Source of the DNA: Bradyrhizobium liaoningense
GTDB taxonomy: Bacteria; Pseudomonadota; Alphaproteobacteria; Rhizobiales; Xanthobacteraceae
Reading direction: 5' to 3'
Length of the DNA stretch: 64,000 nucleotides
NCBI RefSeq assembly: GCF_018130785.1
Contig: NZ_JAFCJT010000003.1
Span: 186,001-250,000, forward strand
The notes below the pieces were generated by a model. It was not told where the DNA came from and ran no database searches. It was given only the letters and a program-made list of their open reading frames with translations. Of this stretch, positions 46,118-55,109 are shown piece after piece. Position 1 is the first letter of the stretch; the number at the start of each line of letters is the position of its first letter. Made by a program: the position numbers and the translations under genes.

Positions 46118-47707
46118 ATGACCAAACCCAAAGTTCTCATCTCCGACGCGCTCTCTCCCGCCGCCGTTCAGATCTTCAAGGATCGCGGCGTCGAGGTCGA
46201 CTTCCAGCCCAATCTCGGCAAGGACAAGGACAAGCTTGCGGAGATTATCGGCAATTACGATGGTCTCGCGATCCGCTCCGCGACCAAGGCGACCGCCAAG
46301 ATCCTGGAGAAGGCGACCAACCTCAAGGTGATCGGCCGCGCCGGCATCGGCGTCGACAATGTCGAGATCCCCGCCGCCACGGCCAAGGGCATCATCGTGA
46401 TGAACACGCCGTTCGGCAATTCGATCACGACTGCCGAGCACGCCATCACGCTGATGCTGGCCCTGGCCCGCGAGATCCCGCAGGCCGACGCCTCGACCCA
46501 GGCCGGCAAGTGGGAGAAGAACCGTTTCATGGGCGTCGAGATCACCGGCAAGGTGCTCGGCGTGGTCGGTTGCGGCAACATCGGCTCGATCGTCGCCGAC
46601 CGCGCACTCGGCCTGCGCATGAAGGTCGTCGCCTTCGATCCGTTCCTGTCGCCGGAGCGCGCCAAGGACATCGGTGTCGAGAAGGTCGAGCTCGACGACC
46701 TCCTGAAGCGCGCCGACTTCATCACGCTGCACACCCCGCTCACTGAGAAGACGAAGAACATCATCGACGCGGCCGCGATCGCCAAGATGAAGAAGGGCGT
46801 GCGCCTGATCAACTGCGCCCGCGGCGGTCTCGTTGACGAGCAGGCGGTGGTCGATGCGCTCAACTCCAAGCACATTGCGGGTGCCGCCTTCGACGTCTTC
46901 GTCGAGGAGCCGGCGAATGCGAACGTGCTGTTCGGCCATCCCAACGTGATCTGCACGCCGCATCTCGGCGCCTCGACCACGGAAGCGCAGGAGAACGTCG
47001 CGCTCCAGGTCGCCGAGCAGATGTCGGACTATCTGCTGTCGGGCGCGATCTCGAATGCGGTCAACTTCCCGTCGATCACGGCGGAAGAAGCGCCGAAACT
47101 GAAGCCGTTCATCTCGCTCGCCGAGAAGCTCGGCTCGTTCGCCGGCCAGCTCACCGAGAGCGGCATCCTCAAGGTGCAGATCACCTATGAGGGCCACGTC
47201 GCCGAGATGAAGATCAAGGCGATCACCTCGGCCGTGCTGTCGGGCCTGCTGCGGCCGATGCTAGGCGAGGTCAACGTGGTGTCCGCCCCCGTCGTCGCCA
47301 AGGAGCGCGGCATGGTCGTGGACGAGATCGTGCGCGCCGCCCAGAGCGACTATGAGAGCCTGATTACCGTCACGGTTGCGACCGAACGCCAGGAGCGCTC
47401 GGTCTCCGGCACCGTCTATCACGACGGCAAGCCGCGCCTCGTCGACGTCAAGGGCATCCGCGTCGACGCCGAGTTCGGCAAGTCGATGATCTACGTGACC
47501 AACGAGGACAAGCCGGGCTTCATCGGCAAGTTCGCGAGCCTCTTGGGCGACGCCAAGATCAACATCGCGACCTTCCATCTCGGCCGCGTCGCGCCCGGCG
47601 CCGATGCCATCGCGCTGATCGAGGTCGACGGCGTCGTGCCGCCCGAACTGCTCGCCAAGGTGCAGGCCCTGCCGCAGGTCAAGCAGGTCAAGGCACTGAC
47701 GTTCTAA
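46118..47707 (+). CDS. serA: D-3-phosphoglycerate dehydrogenase
   Basis: First enzyme of serine biosynthesis, oxidising 3-phosphoglycerate with NAD. The 529-residue long form has a substrate domain, an NAD domain (GVVGCGNIGSIVADR; about 145-165), catalytic CARGGLVDE and PHLGASTTEAQENVA, an intervening ASB domain, and a C-terminal ACT domain (about 455-529; VTNEDKPGFIGKFASLLGDA), the site of serine regulation. It follows serC, and a terminator follows it. Confidence 0.96.
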   Translation: MTKPKVLISDALSPAAVQIFKDRGVEVDFQPNLGKDKDKLAEIIGNYDGLAIRSATKATAKILEKATNLKVIGRAGIGVDNVEIPAATAKGIIVMNTPFGNSITTAEHAITLMLALAREIPQADASTQAGKWEKNRFMGVEITGKVLGVVGCGNIGSIVADRALGLRMKVVAFDPFLSPERAKDIGVEKVELDDLLKRADFITLHTPLTEKTKNIIDAAAIAKMKKGVRLINCARGGLVDEQAVVDALNSKHIAGAAFDVFVEEPANANVLFGHPNVICTPHLGASTTEAQENVALQVAEQMSDYLLSGAISNAVNFPSITAEEAPKLKPFISLAEKLGSFAGQLTESGILKVQITYEGHVAEMKIKAITSAVLSGLLRPMLGEVNVVSAPVVAKERGMVVDEIVRAAQSDYESLITVTVATERQERSVSGTVYHDGKPRLVDVKGIRVDAEFGKSMIYVTNEDKPGFIGKFASLLGDAKINIATFHLGRVAPGADAIALIEVDGVVPPELLAKVQALPQVKQVKALTF

Positions 47708-47735
47708 GACGCCGACATATTCCGACCCGCGGAAC

Positions 47736-47768
47736 AACGCCGCCTCCATCACCGGAGGCGGCGTTTTT
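47736..47768 (+). terminator. Rho-independent terminator after serA
   Basis: aacgccgcctcc / ggaggcggcgtt stem with a 6-base loop, followed by TTTT. It starts about 28 bases after the serA stop. Confidence 0.88.
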
Positions 47769-47850
47769 ATTTTTCCCGCGCCCGCCAAACTTTGTGTACC
47801 AATGGCGCGAGGACGCTCCGTTCAAAATCGTTCGAAAAGGGAGAAAACAA

Positions 47851-49023
47851 ATGCGTGAAGCCGTCATCGTTTCCTATGCACGCACGGGCCTCGCCAAGTC
47901 CGGCCGCGGCGGGTTCAACATCACGCCGCCGATGTCGCTCGCGGCCCACGCCATCCAGCACGCGGTCGACCGCGCCGGTGTCGAGAAGGACTATGTCGAG
48001 GACTGCTATCTCGGCAATTGCGCCCATGGCGCGCCGAACATCGGCCGTCAGGCCGCGCTGCTCGCCGGCTTGCCGACGACCACGGCCGGCGTCTCCGTGA
48101 ACCGCTTCTGCTCCTCGGGCCTGCAGACCATCGCGATGGCCGCCAACTCGATCCGCTCCGACGGCGCCGACTGCATCGTTGCCGGCGGCGTCGAGAGCAT
48201 CTCGATCCCGGGCGGCGGCTCGCCGAAGGAATCGATCGATCCGGAACTGCTCAAGGTCGCTCCCGATATCTTCATGGCGATGATCGACACCGCCGACATC
48301 GTCGCCGAGCGCTACAAGCTCAGCCGCGAATACCAGGACGAGTTCTCGCTGGAATCGCAGCGCCGCATGGCCGCGGCCCAGCAGGCGAACAAGTTCAAGG
48401 ACGAGATCGTCCCGATGAAGACGAAGATGAAGGTCGTCGACAAGCAGACCAAGGCGGAATCGATCGTCGACTACGTCGTCGATCGTGACGAGTGCAATCG
48501 CCCCGAGACCACGCTGGAAGGCCTCGCCAAGCTCGAGCCGGTGAAGGGCCCGGGCAAGTTCGTCACCGCCGGCAATGCCAGCCAGCTCTCGGACGGCGCC
48601 GCCGCCGTGGTGCTGATGGAAGCCAAGGATGCCGAGAAGCGCGGCCTCAAGCCGCTCGGCCGCTTCGTCGCCTGGGCAACCGCCGGCTGCGAGCCCGACG
48701 AGATGGGCATCGGCCCGGTGTTCGCGATCCCGAAGCTGCTGAAGCGCACCGGCCTGAAGATCGACGACATCGATCTGTGGGAGCTCAACGAGGCCTTCGC
48801 CAGCCAGTGCCTCTACTCGCGCGACAAGCTCGGCATCGATCCCGCCAAGTACAACGTCAATGGCGGCTCGATCGCGATCGGTCATCCCTTCGGCATGACC
48901 GGCGCGCGTCTCACCGGCCACATCCTGCAGGAAGGTGCGCGCCGCAAGGCCAAGTGGGGCGTGGTGACGATGTGCATCGGCGGCGGCCAGGGCGGCGCCG
49001 GCCTGTTCGAGATCTACAGCTGA
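47851..49023 (+). CDS. Acetyl-CoA C-acyltransferase (thiolase)
   Basis: A 390-residue thiolase of fatty acid degradation (3-ketoacyl-CoA thiolase) or of acetoacetyl-CoA synthesis. The nucleophile is Cys87 in VSVNRFCSSGLQTI, the general base His is in SIAIGHPFGMTGAR, and the second Cys in VTMCIGGGQGGAG. AAGGGAGAAAACAA precedes the ATG at 47851. It stands alone with a terminator after it, and no fadB-type gene adjoins it. Confidence 0.92.
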   Translation: MREAVIVSYARTGLAKSGRGGFNITPPMSLAAHAIQHAVDRAGVEKDYVEDCYLGNCAHGAPNIGRQAALLAGLPTTTAGVSVNRFCSSGLQTIAMAANSIRSDGADCIVAGGVESISIPGGGSPKESIDPELLKVAPDIFMAMIDTADIVAERYKLSREYQDEFSLESQRRMAAAQQANKFKDEIVPMKTKMKVVDKQTKAESIVDYVVDRDECNRPETTLEGLAKLEPVKGPGKFVTAGNASQLSDGAAAVVLMEAKDAEKRGLKPLGRFVAWATAGCEPDEMGIGPVFAIPKLLKRTGLKIDDIDLWELNEAFASQCLYSRDKLGIDPAKYNVNGGSIAIGHPFGMTGARLTGHILQEGARRKAKWGVVTMCIGGGQGGAGLFEIYS

Positions 49024-49044
49024 GGCGGTTGCCTTGCTGAATGC

Positions 49045-49075
49045 AAAAGGGCACGGCGCACGCCGTGCCCTTTTT
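49045..49075 (+). terminator. Rho-independent terminator after the thiolase gene
   Basis: aaaagggcacggc / gccgtgccctttt stem with GCAC loop and a following T run. It starts about 22 bases after the stop. Confidence 0.9.
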
Positions 49076-49101
49076 GTTTGCGATGCGCCACGCACTCAGC
49101 C

Positions 49102-49204
49102 GTCATCGCCCGGCTTGACCGGGCGATCCAGTACTCCGAGAAAGTCGTTATTGAATCGAGAGGCCGCGGCGTACTGGATGCCCCGGTCAAGCCGGGGCAT
49201 GACA
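49102..49204. repeat. Intergenic repeat, 'gatccagtac...gatgccccggtcaagccggggcatgac' family
   Basis: Second element of the class at 7773: gtcatcgcccggcttgaccgggcgatccagtac, a spacer, then gcgtactggatgccccggtcaagccggggcatgac. It lies between the thiolase gene and the convergent kinase gene. Confidence 0.85.
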
Positions 49205-49239
49205 GTGTAGCCAATCGCGCAGGGCTTCCGCTGTAGCTC

Positions 49240-52200
49240 TCACGCCCCTACCACCGCCGGTGCGAACACCACTTCGATCAGCGTGCCGGAATTGCCCGCG
49301 CTCTTGATGTTGAACCGGGCGCGGTTGGCTTCGACCAGGGCCTTGGTCAATGACAGGCTCAGCGCCGAACTGTCCGCGGCATCGCCGGGCGGTGGCGTGC
49401 GGAACGGCTCCATCGCGGCAGCAACCTCGCGCTCGCTCAGGCCGTGGCCGGTGTCGCGGATGCGCAACGCGATCTCGCCGCGGTCGGTGAGCGCTGTGGA
49501 GACGATGACCTGGCCGCCGGCACTCGCAAGCCGGATCGAGTTCGAGATCAGATTCATGGTGATCTGCCGCATCGCGCGCGCGTCCACGCTCACCTGCGGC
49601 AGCGCATGTCCGAGCGAGGTGCGGATGATGATGCGCTCGCGGTTGGCCTGCGGCTGCATCACCATGACGCAGGCTTCGACGAGATCGTTGAGGTTGAGGT
49701 TGGCGAAGGTGAGATCGAGCTTGCCGGTCTCGATCCGCGACAACTCCAGGAGATCGTCGATGATGGTGATCACGCGCTCGCCGGAGGCGCGGATGTCCTT
49801 CATGTATTCGCCGTAGCGCTCGTTGCCGAGCGTCCCGAAGCGCTCGGAGATCATCACCTCGGCGAAGCCGATGATGGCGTTGAGCGGCGTGCGGATCTCG
49901 TGGCTGATCCGCGCCAGCATGTCGGCCTTGGCATTTGCCGCGCCGTCGGCGAGACGGCGGGCGTTCTTCAGCTCGCTCTCGCCCTTCTTGCTCTGCGAGA
50001 GGTCGCGGAACACGGCGAAGAAGTTCGGGCCGTCGGGCCTGGTGCGGCCCATGATCATGGCGAGCGGAATGACGCCGCCCTTCTTCTCGCGTCCCAGCAC
50101 CTCGCGGCCGTGGTCGAGCAGGCTCGCGATGTCCTGGCTCTTGAGGTTTTCGAGATAGTCGGCGACGATTTGCTGGCTCTCCGGCGCGAACAGCGTCACC
50201 AGGTTCCGCTGCATCAGCGTTTCGCCGTCATAGCCGAACAGCGCCTCCGCGCTGCGGTTGCAGGCGTGGATGTTGCCTTCGGCATCGAACATGACGATGC
50301 CCTCGGCGGTGGTGTCGAGGATCGCGGCGAGATCTTCCGCGTCGGCATCGCCGACCTCGGGCTCGAGCTCGGGCGCGTAGGGGAAGGATTCCGCGACGAC
50401 AGGTTCGACGACGATCGGTGGCGCGACAACAGGCGCAGCAACGACAGGTGCCGCTTGCGGCAGCGCGCAGATCAGCGCATGCGCGCTCTCGCCGTCCCAG
50501 TCGATCGTGTGCAGATGCGCTTCGGTGGTCGGAAGCGGCTGTTCGCCGTTTGCCACCGTCGCGCTGATCGTCACCGGCGTGCCTCCTTGCGACGTGCTGC
50601 TCGCCGACGACACGCCCGGTTCGACATAGAGCGCATCGAGCCCGCCGGCATGCTCCAGCGCGCCCAGGCTGGAATAGCCCATGCGCGCGAGGAAGGCGGG
50701 GTTGGCGTAGAGCAGCCGGTCGAGCCGGTAGATCAGGATGCCCGTCGGCAGCAGGTCGAGCAGCGCGCGGTCGCGCGCGCTGTGGCCGTGCGCAGGCGGC
50801 GCGGGTTCGGTCAGCCATTCGGCCGGCGCGTGCGGCGCCTCGAGCTCCGCCATCGGAGGTTCGGACGCACTCTCCGCGGCCGGCGGCTCGGACGTGCCGG
50901 CGGCGATCGTCTCGTGCTCGCGTTCGAGCCGCTCGGACAATTGCCGGGCGAGCTCGTTGAACGCGCTGTTCTCGACGGGCGTCAGCGTCGGCGATCTCTG
51001 ATCACTGGGTGATCTGACATCGCCGGGCGGGCGGAACGGCACGACATTGGGAGGCGTTTCCACTGGCGTTTCCGGATCGGTTGGGTGTGAATTCGCGTCG
51101 GTTACGGGTTCGGGCAGTTCAGGTTCAGGTGTTGGCTCAGGCTCGCGTGCGGGCGGCTCGCTCGGCGGGAGCGGGGCCTCCGCCACGGGCTCGGGATCGG
51201 GCTCGACGACGTCGGCGGAGAGGCCGTGCTGTGCGGGCGGCGCGGCGAACAGCTCAAAGCGCCTGAGCGCATCGAGCCGGTTGAGCCCGTCGAGATCGCG
51301 GCAGACGCCAAAACCCTTGAAACCCGCGAAATTGCGCTCGCGGTCGTAGACGGGCAGGCCTGCGAGCTCGACCGGCAGATGCTCGCCGCCATCGGCCGGC
51401 CAGTTCACGGTGATCCCGGCCCAGGTGTCGTGGCTCTCAAGCGCCTGCGCGACGCGGCCTTCAGGATCGAGCGCAAATTCGTCGGCGATCTCGCGCCAGG
51501 GGCGGCCGAAGCCGGCGGCGGTGTGCGCGCCCATCAGGTGGATGAACTCGCTGGTTGCGAGCACAAAGCGCCCCTCCGCATCCATCTGCCACAGGAAACG
51601 CAGCGGATGCTGACGCGGTGCGGGCGGCTCCGCTGATTGCGGTTCGACCATGAGCGAGGTGATCGGCGCGGCCTGCGGCGAGACAATGGCCTCTCGCGGG
51701 TTTTCAACTGGAGTTTTGGGCGCGGCTTCGCCGATCGTTTCCTGGGCAGGCTGTTCGGCCGCCTCCGGGATCGTTACGACCATCGCGTCGCTCGCGGGCA
51801 CGTCCACGATCATCTCTGATGGCGGGACGGCCTCTGTCGCAGCCGGCGTTTCGACCGGCTCGGCGAAGGCGTCGAACAGCGCGATTCCGGATGCAGCCTT
51901 GCTCGGCCGCGCAGGCTGCGCGTAATCAGGCGCTGCGGCCGAAGGGACCGGCGGAGCCTCAGGCGCGGGTTGAGCGGCTTGTTCGCCCGCGCTGTTCTCG
52001 TCGACATCGGGCGCGGCCTGCCGGGCGGCCGGCTCGATCAGCGCGACCAGGCCGACATCGGCGCCGACGCCGACCCGTTGCAGCACCATCTGGCCGATGC
52101 CGATCGAGGTCTCGGCGCGGCCTTTCGCCAGCGCATCGCTGCGGGCCCGGTCGAGGCCGGCATCGCCGAGATCGCGGAAGCCGACCAGGGAACGGGCGGC

Positions 52201-52674
52201 TTCGCTGGCGCCGACGAACAGGCCGTCGGGCGCGAACGCCGCCATCGGCACCCTGGCGCCCTCGACGAGACGATGCAGGCGTTCGACCAGCGGCATGGTG
52301 CGCAGCGTCGGGTCCATCGCGGTGACCAGCACGCCATGATGGCCATCGGCGAAGTCGAGGCGGACGCAGGCGCAGGTCATCAGCATGCCCAGGCGGGCGC
52401 CGAAGCCGCGCAGCCGTTCGAGCTTGACGGCGCCGTTCGGCGTCAGCTGGCGCGCGAGCCGGGCGACCTGGCGGCGATGGCTGTCCGCCGGGCCGAAGGT
52501 CCTGTCCGCCAGCGCTGTGGCATTGGCCGCGCCGAACAGCTTTGCACCGACCGGATTGGCCCAGAGCACGCGCGTGCCGTCGATCGACCAGAGCCAGGCG
52601 GGCAGCGGAGAGGTCGCGTGCACGGCCAGCCGGGGATCGCCCACGCCTCGCAACTGGAAATCCGAACTCGTCAT
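49240..52674 (-). CDS. PdhS-like multi-PAS sensor histidine kinase
   Basis: A 1144-residue cytoplasmic kinase. The phospho-acceptor H-box is ISHEIRTPLNAIIGFAEVM with His925, the DivJ/PleC/PdhS subtype that in Brucella and Sinorhizobium controls DivK and, through it, CtrA at cell division. Order: N-terminal PAS-like region (about 15-220), Pro/Glu/Ala-rich linker (about 220-360), PAS (about 365-470), acidic linker, PAS (about 650-700), PAS (ILDTTAEGIVMFDAEGN, about 780-890), HisKA and HATPase (NLISNSIRLASAGGQ for the N box, IRDTGHGLS for the G1 box). No transmembrane segment. A weak CtrA-like box lies 61 bases upstream. Confidence 0.85.
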   Translation of the reverse strand: MTSSDFQLRGVGDPRLAVHATSPLPAWLWSIDGTRVLWANPVGAKLFGAANATALADRTFGPADSHRRQVARLARQLTPNGAVKLERLRGFGARLGMLMTCACVRLDFADGHHGVLVTAMDPTLRTMPLVERLHRLVEGARVPMAAFAPDGLFVGASEAARSLVGFRDLGDAGLDRARSDALAKGRAETSIGIGQMVLQRVGVGADVGLVALIEPAARQAAPDVDENSAGEQAAQPAPEAPPVPSAAAPDYAQPARPSKAASGIALFDAFAEPVETPAATEAVPPSEMIVDVPASDAMVVTIPEAAEQPAQETIGEAAPKTPVENPREAIVSPQAAPITSLMVEPQSAEPPAPRQHPLRFLWQMDAEGRFVLATSEFIHLMGAHTAAGFGRPWREIADEFALDPEGRVAQALESHDTWAGITVNWPADGGEHLPVELAGLPVYDRERNFAGFKGFGVCRDLDGLNRLDALRRFELFAAPPAQHGLSADVVEPDPEPVAEAPLPPSEPPAREPEPTPEPELPEPVTDANSHPTDPETPVETPPNVVPFRPPGDVRSPSDQRSPTLTPVENSAFNELARQLSERLEREHETIAAGTSEPPAAESASEPPMAELEAPHAPAEWLTEPAPPAHGHSARDRALLDLLPTGILIYRLDRLLYANPAFLARMGYSSLGALEHAGGLDALYVEPGVSSASSTSQGGTPVTISATVANGEQPLPTTEAHLHTIDWDGESAHALICALPQAAPVVAAPVVAPPIVVEPVVAESFPYAPELEPEVGDADAEDLAAILDTTAEGIVMFDAEGNIHACNRSAEALFGYDGETLMQRNLVTLFAPESQQIVADYLENLKSQDIASLLDHGREVLGREKKGGVIPLAMIMGRTRPDGPNFFAVFRDLSQSKKGESELKNARRLADGAANAKADMLARISHEIRTPLNAIIGFAEVMISERFGTLGNERYGEYMKDIRASGERVITIIDDLLELSRIETGKLDLTFANLNLNDLVEACVMVMQPQANRERIIIRTSLGHALPQVSVDARAMRQITMNLISNSIRLASAGGQVIVSTALTDRGEIALRIRDTGHGLSEREVAAAMEPFRTPPPGDAADSSALSLSLTKALVEANRARFNIKSAGNSGTLIEVVFAPAVVGA

Positions 52675-52734
52675 CCGACCGGCTTCAAGTCTCGCTTGTC
52701 AGCATCAGGGTGCAAGGCTGCCGGAATGACAGCC

Positions 52735-52749
52735 TTAAGAAAGGGTTAC
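52735..52749. promoter_or_regulatory. CtrA-like box upstream of the PdhS-like kinase
   Basis: TTAA at 52735-52738, seven bases, then TTAC at 52746-52749, 7 of 8 positions of the CtrA consensus, 61 bases before the kinase start. It is suggestive because of the kinase's pathway but is within chance expectation. Confidence 0.3.
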
Positions 52750-52956
52750 TATCGCGCGCAGGCGCGGGCAGGTCCACGGCTCCGGTCTACACGGGCCGTC
52801 CTAAAGCCGCGATAACCTTAATCTGGCCGACCCCGCAAGCCGCAGCCCAACGGCATCCGCAGGATTCGCGGGCCGCCGCGCGGCGATGGATACGGCCAAG
52901 CCGAAGCAGGGAGATCTGGCCGAAAGAGCAGGCTGGCGCGGCATCACAGGTGCCGA
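52750..52956. other. Intergenic stretch upstream of the kinase
   Basis: No gene or strong signal seen apart from the CtrA-like box just before it. The stretch leads into a repeat. Confidence 0.5.
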
Positions 52957-53141
52957 TCCTCCCCTGGAGGGGGAGGATCGGTTCGCATGCAGCGAAGCGC
53001 AATGCGAACCGAGGTGGGGTGACAGTCTCTCCGCCGAAGCGGTGCCCGAGTGGAGAATCACCCCACCCCGCTCGCGCTGCACGCGATCGACCCCCGAACG
53101 AGCTCCGCTCGTCTCGCCCCCCTCCAGAGGAGGGTAAGAAA
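52957..53141. repeat. Long intergenic repeat of the 'ctggagggggaggatcgg...tccagaggagggtaa' type
   Basis: tcctcccctggagggggaggatc, then nested arms (cggttcgcatgcagcg / gcgcaatgcgaaccg; aggtggggtgac / atcaccccacccc) and finally cccccctccagaggagggtaag. It is the long version of the elements at 46000 and 2893. Confidence 0.75.
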
Positions 53142-53413
53142 GCAGCCCAGCAGGCACCCAATTACCTCAACCCTGAGTTCCCCGGATCAGGAACCTCATC
53201 CTCACCGAGATTAAATTTTCGCGGCGCAGCCCTGATCACGTTTGCGTTGCACAATGTTGACATCTTAGGCAGCAATAGTGATGGGCGCTGGGTGAGCCAT
53301 CTCATTCGTTCTGCGTTTCCGATCTTCGTTCCCGCTGAATTTGAGGCCTAGGTTGGGGCCGGCGGGCGCGCCGGAAGGCTCACTCCATTTTTTCATTAGC
53401 GTGAGGGACAACC
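53142..53413. other. Promoter region of the phasin gene
   Basis: No gene is supported. It holds AT-richer sequence (attaaattttcgcggcgc, ttgcgttgcacaatgttgac), a candidate phasin promoter region, and ends with the ribosome site GTGAGGGACAACC. No promoter consensus stands out clearly. Confidence 0.45.
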
Positions 53414-53848
53414 ATGACAGCTGCGACTGATCCGTTTTCTGCCTCGATCATTCCGTTCGAGGTCCCCGAGCAGATGCGCGCGTTCGCCGAAAAGGGCGTT
53501 TCGCAGGCCCGCGAGAGCTACGCCAAGTTCAAGGACGCGGCCGAGACCCACAACGGCACCGTGGAAGCCGTGTTCACCTCCGCCAACAAGGGCGCGAGCG
53601 AGTACACCGCCAAGCTGGTGGAGTTCATGAAGGCCAACAGCAGCGCCCAGTTGGACTTCGCCCAGCAGCTGTTCGGCCTCAAGTCGCCGGCGGAAGCGCT
53701 GGAGCTCTGGACCGGCCACACCCGCACCCAGCTCGAGACCTTCCAGTCCCAGGCCAAGGAGCTGGTCGAGCTCGCCCAGCGCGTCGCCGCCGAGACCGCC
53801 GAGCCGATCAAGGCCTCCGCCTCGAAGTTCTACAAGCCCGCCGCCTGA
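53414..53848 (+). CDS. Phasin family protein
   Basis: A 144-residue phasin-like protein, amphipathic and helical (IPFEVPEQMRAFAEKGVSQA; YAKFKDAAETHNGTVEAVF; TRTQLETFQSQAKELVELAQ), no membrane segment. Phasins coat polyhydroxybutyrate granules and control their size and number. GTGAGGGACAACC precedes the ATG and a terminator follows. No pha genes are in the window, so granule association is inferred from the family. Confidence 0.9.
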   Translation: MTAATDPFSASIIPFEVPEQMRAFAEKGVSQARESYAKFKDAAETHNGTVEAVFTSANKGASEYTAKLVEFMKANSSAQLDFAQQLFGLKSPAEALELWTGHTRTQLETFQSQAKELVELAQRVAAETAEPIKASASKFYKPAA

Positions 53849-53872
53849 TCAGGCCGGCTGGTTTAAATCAGG

Positions 53873-53898
53873 AAACCCGGGCCTAGAGCCCGGGTTTT
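53873..53898 (+). terminator. Rho-independent terminator after the phasin gene
   Basis: aaacccgggc / gcccgggttt stem with a CTAGA loop followed by a T run, 24 bases after the stop. Confidence 0.88.
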
Positions 53899-54040
53899 GC
53901 TTTGGAAATAACCTCGTCCGAAGCGCGATTCTCGGGTTTTGCGGCCTTGCCAAAAACGCCCGTTGCACCTAGTTTCCGCCCCGTCCAGCCCCCCTCGGTG
54001 ACCGGCCTGTTAAAGGCGCCCCCGGGCGGCTCGCAAGGAT

Positions 54041-54117
54041 GCAGTTGTAGCTCAGTTGGTTAGAGCGCCTGTCTGTGGAACAGGAGGTCGGTGGTTCGAG
54101 CCCACCCAACTGTACCA
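54041..54117 (+). tRNA. tRNA-His (GTG) lacking the G-1 base
   Basis: A 77-base cloverleaf ending in encoded CCA. Acceptor gcagttg/caactgt, D arm gctcagttggttagagc, anticodon arm cctgt-CTGTGGA-acagg with GTG at 54075-54077, T arm ggtggttcgagcccacc. The base before G1 is T and the discriminator is A73, with a G1:U72 wobble pair, so the extra G-1:C73 pair of most histidine tRNAs is absent. This is known for a clade of alphaproteobacteria. An integrase remnant lies immediately downstream, marking the tRNA as a past integration site. Confidence 0.95.
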
Positions 54118-54201
54118 ACACACAGAATTTCCCTGCAATTCCGGTATCTTACTGATAGACCAAACGTTTTCGCGCCCTTTAAAATACAAAAGGCGCTACA
54201 A

Positions 54202-54819
54202 GTGGCATTGCGGATGGTCGCGTTAAGTCGTGCTGATGATGGTTGATGGTTTGCTCGGAAGGGCGTTCCCGAGGATGTCCGCGAGGAGTACCAGCGGCTC
54301 TACGGTGTCAGACGTGAGGCACACCTCAAGCTCCCAGCGGACACTCCTCGCCACGAGGCAAAGGTGCGCCTCGGGGAGTGGGAAGCCGAAGTTGAAACTC
54401 GCATTGCAACGCTGCGAGCCCAAAGGAATGGCGAAGGTCAGCCCCTTACTCGCGTAAACGCAATCGCGCTCGCTGGCCGATGGTACAGTTGGTATGTCGC
54501 GCAATACGAAAATGATCCCGGACCGGCGAAGGTCTGGCGGGAATTGAGCGACCTGTTTGTATGGAACGTGATTGGTGCCGAGGCCCCTGATAGTTACGAG
54601 GAGGACCCAAGGTCCGATCCTCACTGGGATTGGGCCAAGGAGCCTGAGGTTCGCGAAGCGGTACGGCCACGGGTCGCTGAGCAGGCGCGTGTCGCTACAT
54701 TTCTTGCCAGCGAAGGCATCGCCCTGAACGCTACCGCGTACGCGCTCTTTTTGGACGCTGTGAGCGACAACCTCTTGCCTGCGTTCTCGGTGCTGGAGAA
54801 GCGCGCCAATGGCGATTAG
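54202..54819 (+). pseudogene. Integrase/tyrosine recombinase N-terminal remnant with in-frame stop
   Basis: The frame starting GTG at 54202 encodes the N-terminal part of a phage-type integrase (WFARKGVPEDVREEYQRLYG, EAHLKLPADTPRHEAK, ETRIATLRAQRNGEGQPLT). A TGA at 54244, where homologous sequences would have a sense codon just before WFARKG, interrupts the frame. A second lesion occurs at the stop after LEKRANGD, where a two-base deletion would explain a frame change, and the core-binding and catalytic domains are missing. It starts 85 bases after tRNA-His. It is a decayed integrase of an integrative element. Confidence 0.82.
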
Positions 54820-55109
54820 CCGCGATGGCATCGCTAAAGCCTCGCTATCTCGCGTTCACAAGCAGAGCAGCCGGGCGCGTTGTCTGCTGAAAATCGGCAC
54901 AGTACGGACACCAGCAATCCCACCATGGAACACAGATTTTTATCCTTCCAACTACTTCTCCTAGATGGGCTGAAGGTTGGTGGAGCGAACAAAAGCGGCA
55001 TTGGCACGAATTCGCCGATACAGTCCGATCACAAGTCCCCGAGAGCCTTTCGCCTCTCGAGCCTGCCAACAACTAGTTGGATTATGGTGACAGTGCTGTC
55101 ACCGTAGTT
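54820..55109. other. Decayed stretch between the integrase remnant and the next gene
   Basis: No gene is convincingly supported. The composition is less GC-rich than the neighbouring core genes, with short frames interrupted by stops (for instance one on the plus strand encoding PRWAEGWWSEQKRHW without a credible start). I read it as remnant DNA of the element inserted at tRNA-His. Confidence 0.45.

Noticed and set aside
52787..53161. Frames across 52787-53161 encoding SSGGGRD-like and PLEGGE-like peptides
   Set aside because: These lie inside the intergenic repeat element; the peptides are translations of repeated DNA.
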